Positions 7,986 to 16,198 of a DNA stretch of 64,000 bases are shown in pieces. Numbering within the stretch: position 1 is the first letter of the stretch; every line of letters starts with the position of its first letter. Position numbers and translations under genes: made by a program. The notes under the pieces were generated by a model, which saw nothing but the letters and a program-made list of their open reading frames with translations, was not told where the DNA came from and did not search any database. The stretch lies in the NCBI GenBank assembly GCA_020633655.1, contig JACKDF010000013.1, forward strand, positions 26,686 through 90,685, read 5' to 3'. The DNA is from Deferribacteres bacterium. Its GTDB lineage: Bacteria > Zhuqueibacterota > Zhuqueibacteria > Zhuqueibacterales > Geothermadaptataceae.

Positions 7986-9623
7986 TTACCAAAAAATTGC
8001 GTACAAAGCGACCAAAATTATCATGATGGCATAGGCACTTATATTAAAAACCGGTCCCGTTTTAAACAAACTGGCTGTGAGATCAATACCTTTCGGATCA
8101 TCCGCTTCTTCTGAGGTCGTCATACTCACACCGGCAATAATAACCATCGTAATAAGCATGGTGTAGAACATCTGATCCATCCATGGCAGATCAACAACCG
8201 CTGTTTTTAGTAATAATGCGATAGCAATGGATGCCAGTACTCCCACAATTGCGCCTTTATTTGTGGCTTTTTTCCAGAACAATCCCATCAGAAATACGGC
8301 TAAAATACCTGGGCTAACTAAACCGGTATATTCCTGTATATACTGGAACATCTGTGGAATATTCCCCATAATCGGGGCCATGAGAATTGCAATGAGTAAA
8401 GCCGCGAAGGCGGTGATGCGTCCGGTGTTTACTAAATTCTTTTCCGAGGCGTTCTTATTGATATACGGTTTGTAAATATCCATCGTGAAAATGGTCGATG
8501 TGGAATTGAGCATCGATGCCAGGGAGGAAACAATAGCTGCAGTTAACGCTGCTAAAACCAGTCCTTTTGCGCCAACGGGAATGAATACACTGATGAGCCA
8601 GGGGTAGGCTTTATCATAATTAATTCCTCCGCTGCCATTGGAGAAAGCCTCCTGTACACCGCTGATGACAGCTGTGCCTTGCGGTTGCGTATACATAACA
8701 TAAGCGACGATACCGGGAATTACCACGATTAACGGGATGATTAATTTCAAAAATGCAGCGAATGCAATCCCACGTTGTGCTTCCTGTATCGATTTAGCAG
8801 CCAGTGTGCGCTGGATAATATACTGATTGAATCCCCAATAATACAGATTTGCTACCCACATCCCACCGATGAGTACAGCGATACCGGGCAAATTAAAATA
8901 CTCGGGATTATCACGGGATAAAATCATGTGAAACTTATCACCAGCAGAGTTAAAAACATGGGATAATCCATGAAAAATGCCACCTTCCGGCGTCACATTG
9001 TTCAGAGCTATAATGGACGTGATCAATCCGCCGATAACCAGCAGGGCCACTTGCACCACATCAGTCCAGGCAACGGCTGAGAGCCCGCCATAGAGGGAGT
9101 AAGCCGCAGCGATGAAGGCCAGTCCAAAGATTGCCCAAATTATTATGCTTCCATCACCGTTGCCAATGATAGTGTCAATGGCTTTTCCCCCAAGAAATAA
9201 GACAGAAGTCAGATTGACAAAAATAAACAAGGCAACCCAAAATACCGCCAGAATGGTTTTCAGGTTCTCGCTAAACCTTTGTTCAATAAATTCAGGTATC
9301 GTATAAAGCTTTTTTTGGATGAAAATGGGTAAAAAGAATTTACCGACAATGATTAAAGTGATTGCAGCCATCCATTCATAGGAAGCAATAGCTAATCCAA
9401 GTGCAAAGCCGGAACCCGACATGCCGATGAACTGTTCTGCAGAAATATTGGCAGCAATCAGAGAAGCGCCAATCGCCCACCAGGGCAGACTCTGTCCGGC
9501 TAAAAAATAGTCCTTGGAGTCTTTCTCATGCCCTTTTTTCTCACGGGAGACCCAGAGACCAAGCCCAACGATAAAAATGATGTAACCAATAAAAATACCA
9601 TAGTCGAGTGCTGAAAAATTCAT
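7986..9623 (-). CDS. Sodium/solute symporter, SGLT type (probable sugar)
   Basis: The protein of 545 residues has about 14 membrane helices and belongs to the sodium:solute symporter family. Residues that bind galactose in Vibrio vSGLT have counterparts at a constant offset of five: Asn59 (ANIS), Gln64 (AEQF) and Glu83 (YEWM). The later YYWGFNQYIIQR and FLKLIIP segments match the vSGLT Asn260 and Lys294 region. Sodium-coupled uptake of a hexose across the inner membrane is therefore likely. The start at 9623 follows GGAGGAAGG with good spacing; an upstream in-frame ATG at 9674 would add a 17-residue tail atypical of the family. It stands alone on the minus strand between a hairpin and a 370-base gap. 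Confidence 0.88.
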   Translation of the reverse strand: MNFSALDYGIFIGYIIFIVGLGLWVSREKKGHEKDSKDYFLAGQSLPWWAIGASLIAANISAEQFIGMSGSGFALGLAIASYEWMAAITLIIVGKFFLPIFIQKKLYTIPEFIEQRFSENLKTILAVFWVALFIFVNLTSVLFLGGKAIDTIIGNGDGSIIIWAIFGLAFIAAAYSLYGGLSAVAWTDVVQVALLVIGGLITSIIALNNVTPEGGIFHGLSHVFNSAGDKFHMILSRDNPEYFNLPGIAVLIGGMWVANLYYWGFNQYIIQRTLAAKSIQEAQRGIAFAAFLKLIIPLIVVIPGIVAYVMYTQPQGTAVISGVQEAFSNGSGGINYDKAYPWLISVFIPVGAKGLVLAALTAAIVSSLASMLNSTSTIFTMDIYKPYINKNASEKNLVNTGRITAFAALLIAILMAPIMGNIPQMFQYIQEYTGLVSPGILAVFLMGLFWKKATNKGAIVGVLASIAIALLLKTAVVDLPWMDQMFYTMLITMVIIAGVSMTTSEEADDPKGIDLTASLFKTGPVFNISAYAIMIILVALYAIFW

Positions 9624-9995
9624 GATTATCCTTCCTCCAACTTCACATGAAATCTCATACCGTTTTTTATCCACTAAGGGGTAGTGGAAACAGATTTCAA
9701 TTTTAAAACAATTGAATTCCGCTAAAACACTGGTGGCATTCGAAAAAAATTGCTTAAAAAGGAGCAGTAAAATTCCGGCATCTTTGCTTTGAATTTAACC
9801 GCCAAATCAATCGTGAAATTTGCCCACATTGAAGTCGAAAATAGCATTATTTAACTAAAATGCAATATCATTGTCCCTGGTGCACGTGGACCATCCAAAG
9901 GGTTGTGAAATATCTGACGAAAAATATTTTCACCGAGTAAACTGCCGATTTTAACGTTAAAGACCTCAACCGAATCGTTTAATTAAGGAGAAATC
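9624..9995. other. Intergenic region with divergent promoters
   Basis: The region lies between two divergent genes, symporter (minus) and bacteriohemerythrin (plus), so it should hold both promoters. I saw a short palindrome TTAACGTTAA at 9953-9962, but no gene or recognisable operator. Confidence 0.5.
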
Positions 9996-10403
9996 ATGTT
10001 ACAATGGAACGCGATGTATGAATCCGGTGTGCAGGAAGTCGATGAGCAGCACAAAAAACTCTTTGAAATGGTTAATGCATTTGACAAGTCCATACGCGAT
10101 CAAACGGCGGAAAAAACGATTAATGAAACGCTCGATTTTCTTGGAAACTATGTGCAAACGCATTTTAAGCATGAAGAAAAATGCATGGCGGAAATGCGCT
10201 GTCCGGTGGCGGAAAAAAACGTTCATGCGCACAATGCGTTCTTGCAAACATACACTGAATTTGTTCAACGGTTTAAATCGGAAGGATTTAGCGATGTGCT
10301 TGCAAAAGAACTCCACAAAACAGCTGAAGCCTGGCTGGTTAAACACATCTGCGGTATTGATGTGCATTTAAAATTCTGTGTAAAAAAAGGTGCGAATGCT
10401 TAA
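9996..10403 (+). CDS. Bacteriohemerythrin with an altered diiron site
   Basis: The protein of 135 residues has the usual length of a single-domain bacteriohemerythrin, a four-helix bundle that binds O2 at a non-heme diiron centre. Expected ligands are His19 (DEQHKK), His56 and Glu60 (HFKHEE), His79 (HAHNAF), His117 and Asp122 (HICGID). The position four residues before His79, normally a histidine ligand, is Asn75; His77 is nearby but out of register. Four cysteines (63, 69, 119, 128) are more than is usual. A strong site AAGGAG precedes the start. It is monocistronic. It may still bind iron and sense or deliver oxygen, or may bind a single iron; the motif alone cannot decide. Confidence 0.88.
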   Translation: MLQWNAMYESGVQEVDEQHKKLFEMVNAFDKSIRDQTAEKTINETLDFLGNYVQTHFKHEEKCMAEMRCPVAEKNVHAHNAFLQTYTEFVQRFKSEGFSDVLAKELHKTAEAWLVKHICGIDVHLKFCVKKGANA

Positions 10404-10506
10404 AAGTTTTTTCTTTTCTCTATTTTCCTCTGTTGATGCGCGCGAGGCATTAAAAGTCTGAGCACCCGGTTCTACTAGAAAAGGAAACTGTTTGTTTTTA
10501 AAAGTT

Positions 10507-10595
10507 TTGTTCACGAATTGCACGTATCTACGTTAATTTGTTTACTTCAATTTTCGAAAAATAAAATTCGTGAAATTGGTGTAATTCGTGGACAA
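10507..10595. repeat. Inverted repeat of the CACGAATT type
   Basis: TTGTTCACGAATTGCAC (left) pairs with GTGTAATTCGTGGACAA (right) with two mismatches; the right arm also repeats AATTCGTG twice. This CACGAATT-rich pattern resembles a dispersed intergenic repeat seen in other bacterial genomes. Only one copy is in the window. Confidence 0.5.
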
Positions 10596-10688
10596 GATTC
10601 TATCGATTCTGAATAACTTAACATCTGGTCATCAATAGAGCAAAGTTTCTGTTATTTCTGTATTTTCCAGCACCATTGAATTAGCTAC

Positions 10689-10823
10689 TTATTTCCAAGT
10701 CCCTTTCTTCTTCCCAATTATCACTATTTTATTCGGATCATTAAAAAATTTTCCTTGCATATCAATAGAAAGATCATTATCTACTAAAAGTTTAGTTGTG
10801 TGACTAATTTTATAATTGAATAA
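10689..10823 (-). pseudogene. Possible C-terminal remnant of a lost gene
   Basis: A 44-codon open frame on the minus strand has protein-like composition (segments KLLVDNDLSIDM and IVIIGKKKGTW) and ends in TAA. It is closed upstream by a stop, has no ribosome binding site and no recognised family. It may be a decayed gene end or a chance frame in AT-rich DNA. Confidence 0.22.
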
Positions 10824-10847
10824 TTATTTTTTTCGGAGATTGGATTA

Positions 10848-11231
10848 ATGCCAAAACATAAAAAGTTAGCAGCAGCAGAAAGCGAAGTAATGGATTGTGT
10901 CTGGCAAATGCCCGGTAAAGTTACCGTACGGGAAGTACACAATCGTCTCTACCCCAACAGCGAGAAAGCCTACACGACGCTGCAAACGGTCATGAATATA
11001 CTGGTTGATAAAAACTTTCTCCGAAAGAAAAAAATCGGCATGGTGAATTTTTATACGGCAAACATACGCCGTGAAGATGCGATGAAAACGGAAACCCGTT
11101 CTCTGGTATCAAGAATTTTCCACGGATCATTTGGCGCTTTAGCCACACATCTGATCAAATCCGGTGAACTCTCTGCAGCAGAACTCGACGATATAAAAAA
11201 ACTTATCGAGGCACAGGAAAAGACAACCTAA
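10848..11231 (+). CDS. BlaI/MecI-type transcriptional repressor
   Basis: The product of 127 residues has the winged-helix domain of the BlaI/MecI/CopY family in residues 8-80 (opening LAAAESEVMDCVW, then VREVHNRL and TTLQTVMNILVDKNFL) and a short helical dimerisation tail. BlaI-type repressors bind as dimers to operators and are inactivated by cleavage when an M56 membrane sensor protease is activated. The partner gene starts 21 bases downstream with its own GGAGG site. No beta-lactamase lies next to the pair, so the regulon is probably an envelope function instead. I could not identify an inverted operator with confidence in the AT-rich upstream region. Confidence 0.9.
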   Translation: MPKHKKLAAAESEVMDCVWQMPGKVTVREVHNRLYPNSEKAYTTLQTVMNILVDKNFLRKKKIGMVNFYTANIRREDAMKTETRSLVSRIFHGSFGALATHLIKSGELSAAELDDIKKLIEAQEKTT

Positions 11232-11252
11232 TTAAATTCCCGGAGGCAAAAT

Positions 11253-12947
11253 ATGACCATTCTCAACGATCTGGCGAATGCCTGGCTGCAACCCTTTCTG
11301 GTGCATTTATTCGAATTTTCTGTTTTTATTTCTATAATATGGTTTGTCGACACGGTACTGCGTTTAAAAACCAATGTGCGTTACTGGATGTGGTTTGCAG
11401 CCTTGACAAAAATTTTTATTCCCCCCATTGTGCAGATGCCACACCAGGTGGAATCGATACCACTGAATGTCTATTTATTACAACCCATTCCGCTCACGAT
11501 TCCGGCAGAAACCACGTATGCACTTTCCACCTCAGCCTGGTTCATGTTGGCCTGGTTTGTCACTGTGCTCGCTTTTACTATTTTATTTCGAATAAAACAT
11601 CAGCGATTGCAGCAAGCTCTCGCGAATGCGCAATCTATCGATCTTTCTCAATTAGAAATCACACAACTAAACTCCATAAATAACCTCCGTTTGTTCGTTA
11701 GTGAATCTTTGCAAACACCATTACTAACTGGCATTTTGCGTCCGAAACTGTACCTGCCCGCTTCTTTTCGGTCCTGGCCGGCAGCACAATTGCGCTCCGT
11801 GCTGCAACACGAATTGGCGCATTTGAAAAACCGCGACCTTTGGGCGCTCAGTATGCAGATTCTGGCACTCACGCTCTTTGGTTTTCATCCTTTGGTTTGG
11901 CTGCTGCATCATAGGCTGCTGCATCTAAGGGAATTGCGTTGCGATGAAAGCGCATTGCGGGAAACCGGTATTCATCCCACTGAATACAGCCGTTTTCTCT
12001 ACAGCATTTTAGAGCAGCAGAATAAACCGAAACTCGGATTTGTCGGCAGTATTTCCTTTGCGGAGGATTCCCAGGCGATATTCAAACGGTTCAGTCACAT
12101 TTTTGAGATATCAAAAAAAGGAGTGCAAAAAATGCGCTGGTGGCATTATCTCGTCGTAATTACAGTGTGTGCGGCAATTCTACCGCTCAGCTGGCAATGT
12201 TCCAACAAAAAAATGTTAACCGAGCCCGAAGATGCAGCGTTTGCAAAGCAGAGTGGCGAAATCGTAAAATTCGATACCGCACCGATGCCTGCAGGTGGTT
12301 TCAAAACAATTCAAGAAAACCTGATTTACCCGGACCAAGCACGTAAAGAAGGTCTCGAAGGCAAAGTTATATTGAATGTTCTCATCACTGAAAACGGTGA
12401 TGTCGAAGATATTAATATTCTTAAAAGCCTTAGCAAAGGATGCGATGACGCTGCAATTGCTGCCGTTAAACTTACCAAATGGCAACCTGCGAAAAGTAAA
12501 GACACACCTGTGAAAGTCTGGGTTGGTATTCCTGTTGTTTTTCGATTAAATGAGAATAAACCGAGTGATCCACATGGTGCAACCGCAATCCCAACAGACA
12601 AAGATGGCAAACTAACGGTTCTTGGCCAACCAAGCGATAAGCGCTTTGCAGCATGGGATGAACCGCCAAAACCGGTTGATGGTTTCGCAGCAGTTCAGAA
12701 AAACTTGCGTTATCCGGAACTGGCCCGTAAGGCTGGCATCGAAGGGCGCGTTATTTTGAATGTGTTGATCGGCTCTGATGGTGTCGTTAAAGAAACCAAA
12801 GTGCTGCAGGATTTGGCTGAAGGCAACAACGGTTGCGCTGAAGCGGCGAGCGATGCGGTGAAAGCCACTCAATGGCAGCCGGCACAAAAAGATGGAAAAC
12901 TCGTTGATACCTGGGTTGCCATTCCGGTTATTTTTAAATTGCAGTAA
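11253..12947 (+). CDS. M56-family (BlaR1-like) membrane sensor protease with two TonB C-terminal domains
   Basis: The protein of 564 residues starts with several membrane helices enclosing an M56 metallopeptidase domain; the zinc motif HELAH is at residues 186-190 and the downstream glutamate segment ELRCDES at 227-233. A further membrane helix near 299-313 is followed by two tandem TonB C-terminal-like domains (about 349-432 and 477-564), each with the YPxxARKxGxEGxVILNVLI signature and a W-Q-PA motif near its end. In BlaR1 the outer part is a penicillin-binding sensor; here the periplasmic part is TonB-like instead, so the signal is presumably different. It is paired with the BlaI-type gene just upstream. 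M56-TonB fusions are known in Bacteroidota-type genomes; the duplicated domain is the notable point. Confidence 0.88.
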   Translation: MTILNDLANAWLQPFLVHLFEFSVFISIIWFVDTVLRLKTNVRYWMWFAALTKIFIPPIVQMPHQVESIPLNVYLLQPIPLTIPAETTYALSTSAWFMLAWFVTVLAFTILFRIKHQRLQQALANAQSIDLSQLEITQLNSINNLRLFVSESLQTPLLTGILRPKLYLPASFRSWPAAQLRSVLQHELAHLKNRDLWALSMQILALTLFGFHPLVWLLHHRLLHLRELRCDESALRETGIHPTEYSRFLYSILEQQNKPKLGFVGSISFAEDSQAIFKRFSHIFEISKKGVQKMRWWHYLVVITVCAAILPLSWQCSNKKMLTEPEDAAFAKQSGEIVKFDTAPMPAGGFKTIQENLIYPDQARKEGLEGKVILNVLITENGDVEDINILKSLSKGCDDAAIAAVKLTKWQPAKSKDTPVKVWVGIPVVFRLNENKPSDPHGATAIPTDKDGKLTVLGQPSDKRFAAWDEPPKPVDGFAAVQKNLRYPELARKAGIEGRVILNVLIGSDGVVKETKVLQDLAEGNNGCAEAASDAVKATQWQPAQKDGKLVDTWVAIPVIFKLQ

Positions 12948-12991
12948 AGAATAGGCTATTGATAAATGTGAATCACCCCAATAACACCGCT

Positions 12992-13025
12992 GCGATCGAA
13001 TTGGAACTCCCTCTTTTTCGATCGC
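12992..13025 (+). terminator. Hairpin after the M56 gene
   Basis: GCGATCGAA and TTCGATCGC form a perfect 9-bp stem 45 bases past the M56 stop. The loop is 16 bases and no T run follows, so it may be a weak terminator or a repeat. Confidence 0.45.
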
Positions 13026-13050
13026 TTCTTGCAACCAATTTCGAGTGCAT

Positions 13051-13087
13051 CCGGATTTGCCTTTTTTGTCAAATCCGGCAAGTTTTT
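13051..13087 (+). terminator. Terminator-like hairpin
   Basis: CCGGATTTG pairs with CAAATCCGG (9 bp), followed after CAAG-type spacing by TTTTT. It is a better terminator candidate for the M56 gene than the hairpin at 12992. Confidence 0.55.
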
Positions 13088-13153
13088 AGCCGGGATCCAT
13101 TTCCTTTAGCCTCACCAATAGTGGATTCCGGATAAAAGCAGTCGGGAATGACA
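13088..13153. repeat. REP-like element (TGGATTCC ... GGGAATGACA)
   Basis: GGGATCCA to the left and TGGATTCCGG, then GCAGTCGGGAATGACA to the right, match a widespread class of intergenic palindromic repeats with the TGGATTCC/GGGAATGAC borders. Only one copy is present here. Confidence 0.5.
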
Positions 13154-13221
13154 CCCTACTGGACAGACTCTATTGAATGAGGATTTCTATCTACCGTGTC
13201 AAACAGAAATCAGAATCCATA

Positions 13222-13620
13222 ATGAATCAACCTTTCAACAGTGCCAAACATCGGATTGTTGTTGTGTGTATAATGCTTATCATTGGGGTATTACACGTCA
13301 TCAACCTGAAAAGCCATTTGCACGGAGCCTGGTTTATACTCTACATAAGTTACTTTTCAGATTTTATCCTGCCCATCGCAGCTTATTTTCTTTTCTACCT
13401 GGTTGAATCACACTTTCCTTTTTTCAAGAATTGGTGTATGAAAATGGTACTCGCATTTTTAATTCCCTCCTTTGCAGAAACCTGCCAGTATTTATCCATA
13501 CCGCTTTTGGGAGTCACATTTGATACTTTAGATTATCTTGCTTATGCTCTTGGGGCAACCATGGCAGTTCTTATCGACAGACAAATTTTACCCCGGCTAT
13601 TACCATTCTGGACGGCATAA
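13222..13620 (+). CDS. Small multi-pass membrane protein, VanZ-like
   Basis: The product of 132 residues has about four membrane helices. Near the C-terminus the order ETCQYL, then FDTLDYLAYALGA resembles the conserved Glu-Gln and Asp-x-x-D ... Gly pattern of VanZ-like proteins, whose biochemical role is poorly known. The start at 13222 gives a compact N-terminus leading into the first helix; an in-frame ATG at 13177 would add 15 residues, and neither has a strong ribosome binding site. The gene stands alone after the repeat-rich gap and before a TonB receptor gene. The family call is tentative. Confidence 0.6.
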   Translation: MNQPFNSAKHRIVVVCIMLIIGVLHVINLKSHLHGAWFILYISYFSDFILPIAAYFLFYLVESHFPFFKNWCMKMVLAFLIPSFAETCQYLSIPLLGVTFDTLDYLAYALGATMAVLIDRQILPRLLPFWTA

Positions 13621-13775
13621 ACGCACATTTCACCACAAATCTCGACATCCCAAATAATTGTTCCTGCTTTAAAGCCAATCCATCCCCGGATCTTTTCACC
13701 GATTTGTAAGTTGGAATAATCATACAAAATACGTATTCTGCACATCGTCAATCCGATTCCATTTCTGTCAGGTTC

Positions 13776-13783
13776 AGGGAGGT
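13776..13783 (+). promoter_or_regulatory. Ribosome binding site supporting a TTG start
   Basis: AGGGAGGT lies four bases before the TTG at 13788. It is the only strong site near the signal peptide of the following TonB receptor, so it decides for a TTG start. Confidence 0.7.
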
Positions 13784-13787
13784 CGAA

Positions 13788-16151
13788 TTGTTATCAGGGA
13801 AACAGCTTCACTTCATATCTTTCTTTTCGTTTTTCCTATCCTATCCACTCTTCAGCCAAAAATTTACCCTCAGCGGCTATGTTCAGGACATTGCGACTGG
13901 TGAAAAGCTGATTGGTGCCAACGTCTTCATCCAGGGTGAAAATCGTGGAACCGCAACCAATAACTATGGTTTTTTCAGTCTGACATTGACGCACAACGAA
14001 GCTGATTCACTCACCCTTGTGGGATCGTATATTGGTTATAAAATGTGGATCAAAAAATTACCGGCGAATCAAAACCAGCAATTTACCCTCCCCCTCGAAT
14101 TATCTGTACTCCAGGGCGAAACAATCGAAGTCGTTGCAGAGGCGCTGGAAAGCATCGAATCAAAATCGCAAATGAGTGTTATCGATGTGCCTATCGATCA
14201 ACTGCAGCACATCCCGGCACTGCTTGGCGAGACTGACATCATCAAAGCGATGCAGCTTCTGCCCGGCGTGCAGTCGGGTTCCGAAGGCAGCAGTGGTCTG
14301 TACGTGCGTGGCGGCGCTCCCGATCAAAATCTGATTCTTCTCGATGGGGCACCGGTTTACAATGCCTCGCATCTTTTCGGTTTTTTCTCGGTTTTCAATT
14401 CCGATGCAATAAAAAATGTGAAACTCACAAAAGGCGGTTTTCCGGCGCGATTTGGTGGCCGGCTCTCTTCGGTTTTGGAAATCAACATGAAAGAAGGCAA
14501 CAACCAGGAAATTGATGGACAATTCACTCTTGGGCTCATCTCCTCGCGTTTCAATATAGAGGGACCAATCAAAAAAGGAAAATCATCTTTCATTCTTTCC
14601 GGAAGGCGCACTTATATCGATATTCTTGCTCAACCATTTCTCGAAGCAGATCAAAAAGGCAACGGCTATTATTTCGGTGATGTGAATGCAAAATTTAATC
14701 ACACCTTTTCCGATAAAAACCGGCTTTTTCTAAGTGTGTACAGCGGCCTTGATAAAGCCTACGTCAAACATGAAGAAAAATGGGAAAGTTCGTCGAACAA
14801 GCTAAAAAATGACCTTTGGTGGGGGAATTTGACTTCGACGCTGCGCTGGAACTGGCTTATTTCGCAAAAGCTTTTCAGTAACACAACATTGATGTACAGC
14901 AAGTACCGCTTCAACATCGAACTGTCCGAGACGAATCAGAATACCCTTGAAAAGAGCTCCGGAGGGTATTATCTGAAATACCTTTCCGGCATCGAGGATC
15001 TGACAGCAGCAATCGATTTTGATTTTCTGCCCAATCCCTCCCATGCGATAAAATTTGGTGGCACAACTATCGGGCACACCTTCCGCCCCGGTGCGGTACA
15101 CTTCAAAGCAGAAGGTACGGAAATAGTCGATATTGACACCCTCATTGCACCGGTCCATACGCAAAAAGCCGTTGAATCAAGTCTCTATCTGGAAGACGAC
15201 TTTGAATTGACCACACTATTAAAAATAAACGCCGGCGTGCATGCCTCGGCTTTTTCTGTCAATTCAACATTGTATTCCTCCATGCAACCGCGCTTTTCCC
15301 TGCGTTATCTTTTCGATGACTACGCACTCAAAGCCTCCTATGCCACCATGACGCAATACGTGCATTTACTCACCAATTCTGGCATCGGTTTGCCGACGGA
15401 TTTATGGGTGCCAACAACGCCGAAAGTGAAACCGCAAAAAAGCTGGCAGGTGGCTCTGGGTTTAGCGCATACATTTAAAGAACACAAATTGGAAGCCAGC
15501 ATCGAAGGCTATTACAAGGAGATGAACTATCTCATCGCCTACAAAGAAGGGGCGAATTTTGTTGGGCTGGATGAATTATGGGAAGATAAAATCACCGCAG
15601 GCAATGGTGACTCCTATGGCGCCGAGCTCTTTCTGCAGAAAAAACAAGGCACCACCACCGGCTGGATAGGCTACACACTATCGTGGAGCAACCGTCAGTT
15701 TGACGAATTAAACCTTGGCAAAAAATTTCCCTATCGCTACGACAGACGGCATGATATCGCTATCGTTTTAAATCGTACACTAAAACAGGGGATTGAACTT
15801 TCGGGAACCTGGGTCTTCGGCACTGGGAACAGCATCTCGCTGCCCTCGGCGAAATACACGGGATATGCAGCCGACGACAACTTTTTCGGACAGTACATCA
15901 GTGAAATAAAATACTACAGTGAACGCAATGGCTCACGCATGCGGGCTTACCACCGGCTCGATTTAGCTTTGCGCTTCATAAAACGTGGCAATGGCAGAGA
16001 ACGGGTATGGGCCCTGGGTGTTTACAATGCCTACAATCGCAAAAATCCATTCTTTTACTTTTTTAGTGAACAGGAAAACGGTACCGAGGTGATTAAGCAG
16101 GCAAGTTTATTTCCTATTATTCCCGCTTTGAGTTACAGTTATTCTTTTTAA
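13788..16151 (+). CDS. TonB-dependent outer-membrane receptor, DUF4249-associated
   Basis: The protein of 787 residues starts at TTG behind a strong ribosome binding site. It has a signal peptide ending PLFSQ, a carboxypeptidase-regulatory-like domain (about 25-110), a plug domain (about 120-230, with GLYVRGGAPDQN, LLDGAPVYN and FGGRLSS), and a beta barrel ending in SYSYSF with the terminal aromatic typical of outer-membrane proteins. The VRGGxPDQNLILLDGxPVYN signature marks the subfamily usually encoded with a DUF4249 lipoprotein, as found 47 bases downstream here. It probably imports an unknown ligand with that lipoprotein on the outer face. Substrate cannot be deduced. Confidence 0.9.
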   Translation: MLSGKQLHFISFFSFFLSYPLFSQKFTLSGYVQDIATGEKLIGANVFIQGENRGTATNNYGFFSLTLTHNEADSLTLVGSYIGYKMWIKKLPANQNQQFTLPLELSVLQGETIEVVAEALESIESKSQMSVIDVPIDQLQHIPALLGETDIIKAMQLLPGVQSGSEGSSGLYVRGGAPDQNLILLDGAPVYNASHLFGFFSVFNSDAIKNVKLTKGGFPARFGGRLSSVLEINMKEGNNQEIDGQFTLGLISSRFNIEGPIKKGKSSFILSGRRTYIDILAQPFLEADQKGNGYYFGDVNAKFNHTFSDKNRLFLSVYSGLDKAYVKHEEKWESSSNKLKNDLWWGNLTSTLRWNWLISQKLFSNTTLMYSKYRFNIELSETNQNTLEKSSGGYYLKYLSGIEDLTAAIDFDFLPNPSHAIKFGGTTIGHTFRPGAVHFKAEGTEIVDIDTLIAPVHTQKAVESSLYLEDDFELTTLLKINAGVHASAFSVNSTLYSSMQPRFSLRYLFDDYALKASYATMTQYVHLLTNSGIGLPTDLWVPTTPKVKPQKSWQVALGLAHTFKEHKLEASIEGYYKEMNYLIAYKEGANFVGLDELWEDKITAGNGDSYGAELFLQKKQGTTTGWIGYTLSWSNRQFDELNLGKKFPYRYDRRHDIAIVLNRTLKQGIELSGTWVFGTGNSISLPSAKYTGYAADDNFFGQYISEIKYYSERNGSRMRAYHRLDLALRFIKRGNGRERVWALGVYNAYNRKNPFFYFFSEQENGTEVIKQASLFPIIPALSYSYSF

Positions 16152-16198
16152 AAATAGCATAGGGCGCCAATTAAATGCTGCAAATCTGTTAGGGACAA

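Larger units (their letters stand above)
10404..10847. other. AT-rich intergenic region with repeat and possible gene remnant
   Basis: About 440 bases, AT-richer than its neighbours. It holds an inverted repeat (10507-10595) and a short minus-strand open frame (10689-10823) that may be the tail of a lost gene. The last 40 bases contain the ribosome binding site of the BlaI-type gene. Confidence 0.5.

Noticed and set aside
10848..12947. Beta-lactam resistance regulon
   Set aside because: The sensor lacks a penicillin-binding domain and no beta-lactamase is adjacent; the class C-like hydrolase at 46602-48116 is far away and in another operon.
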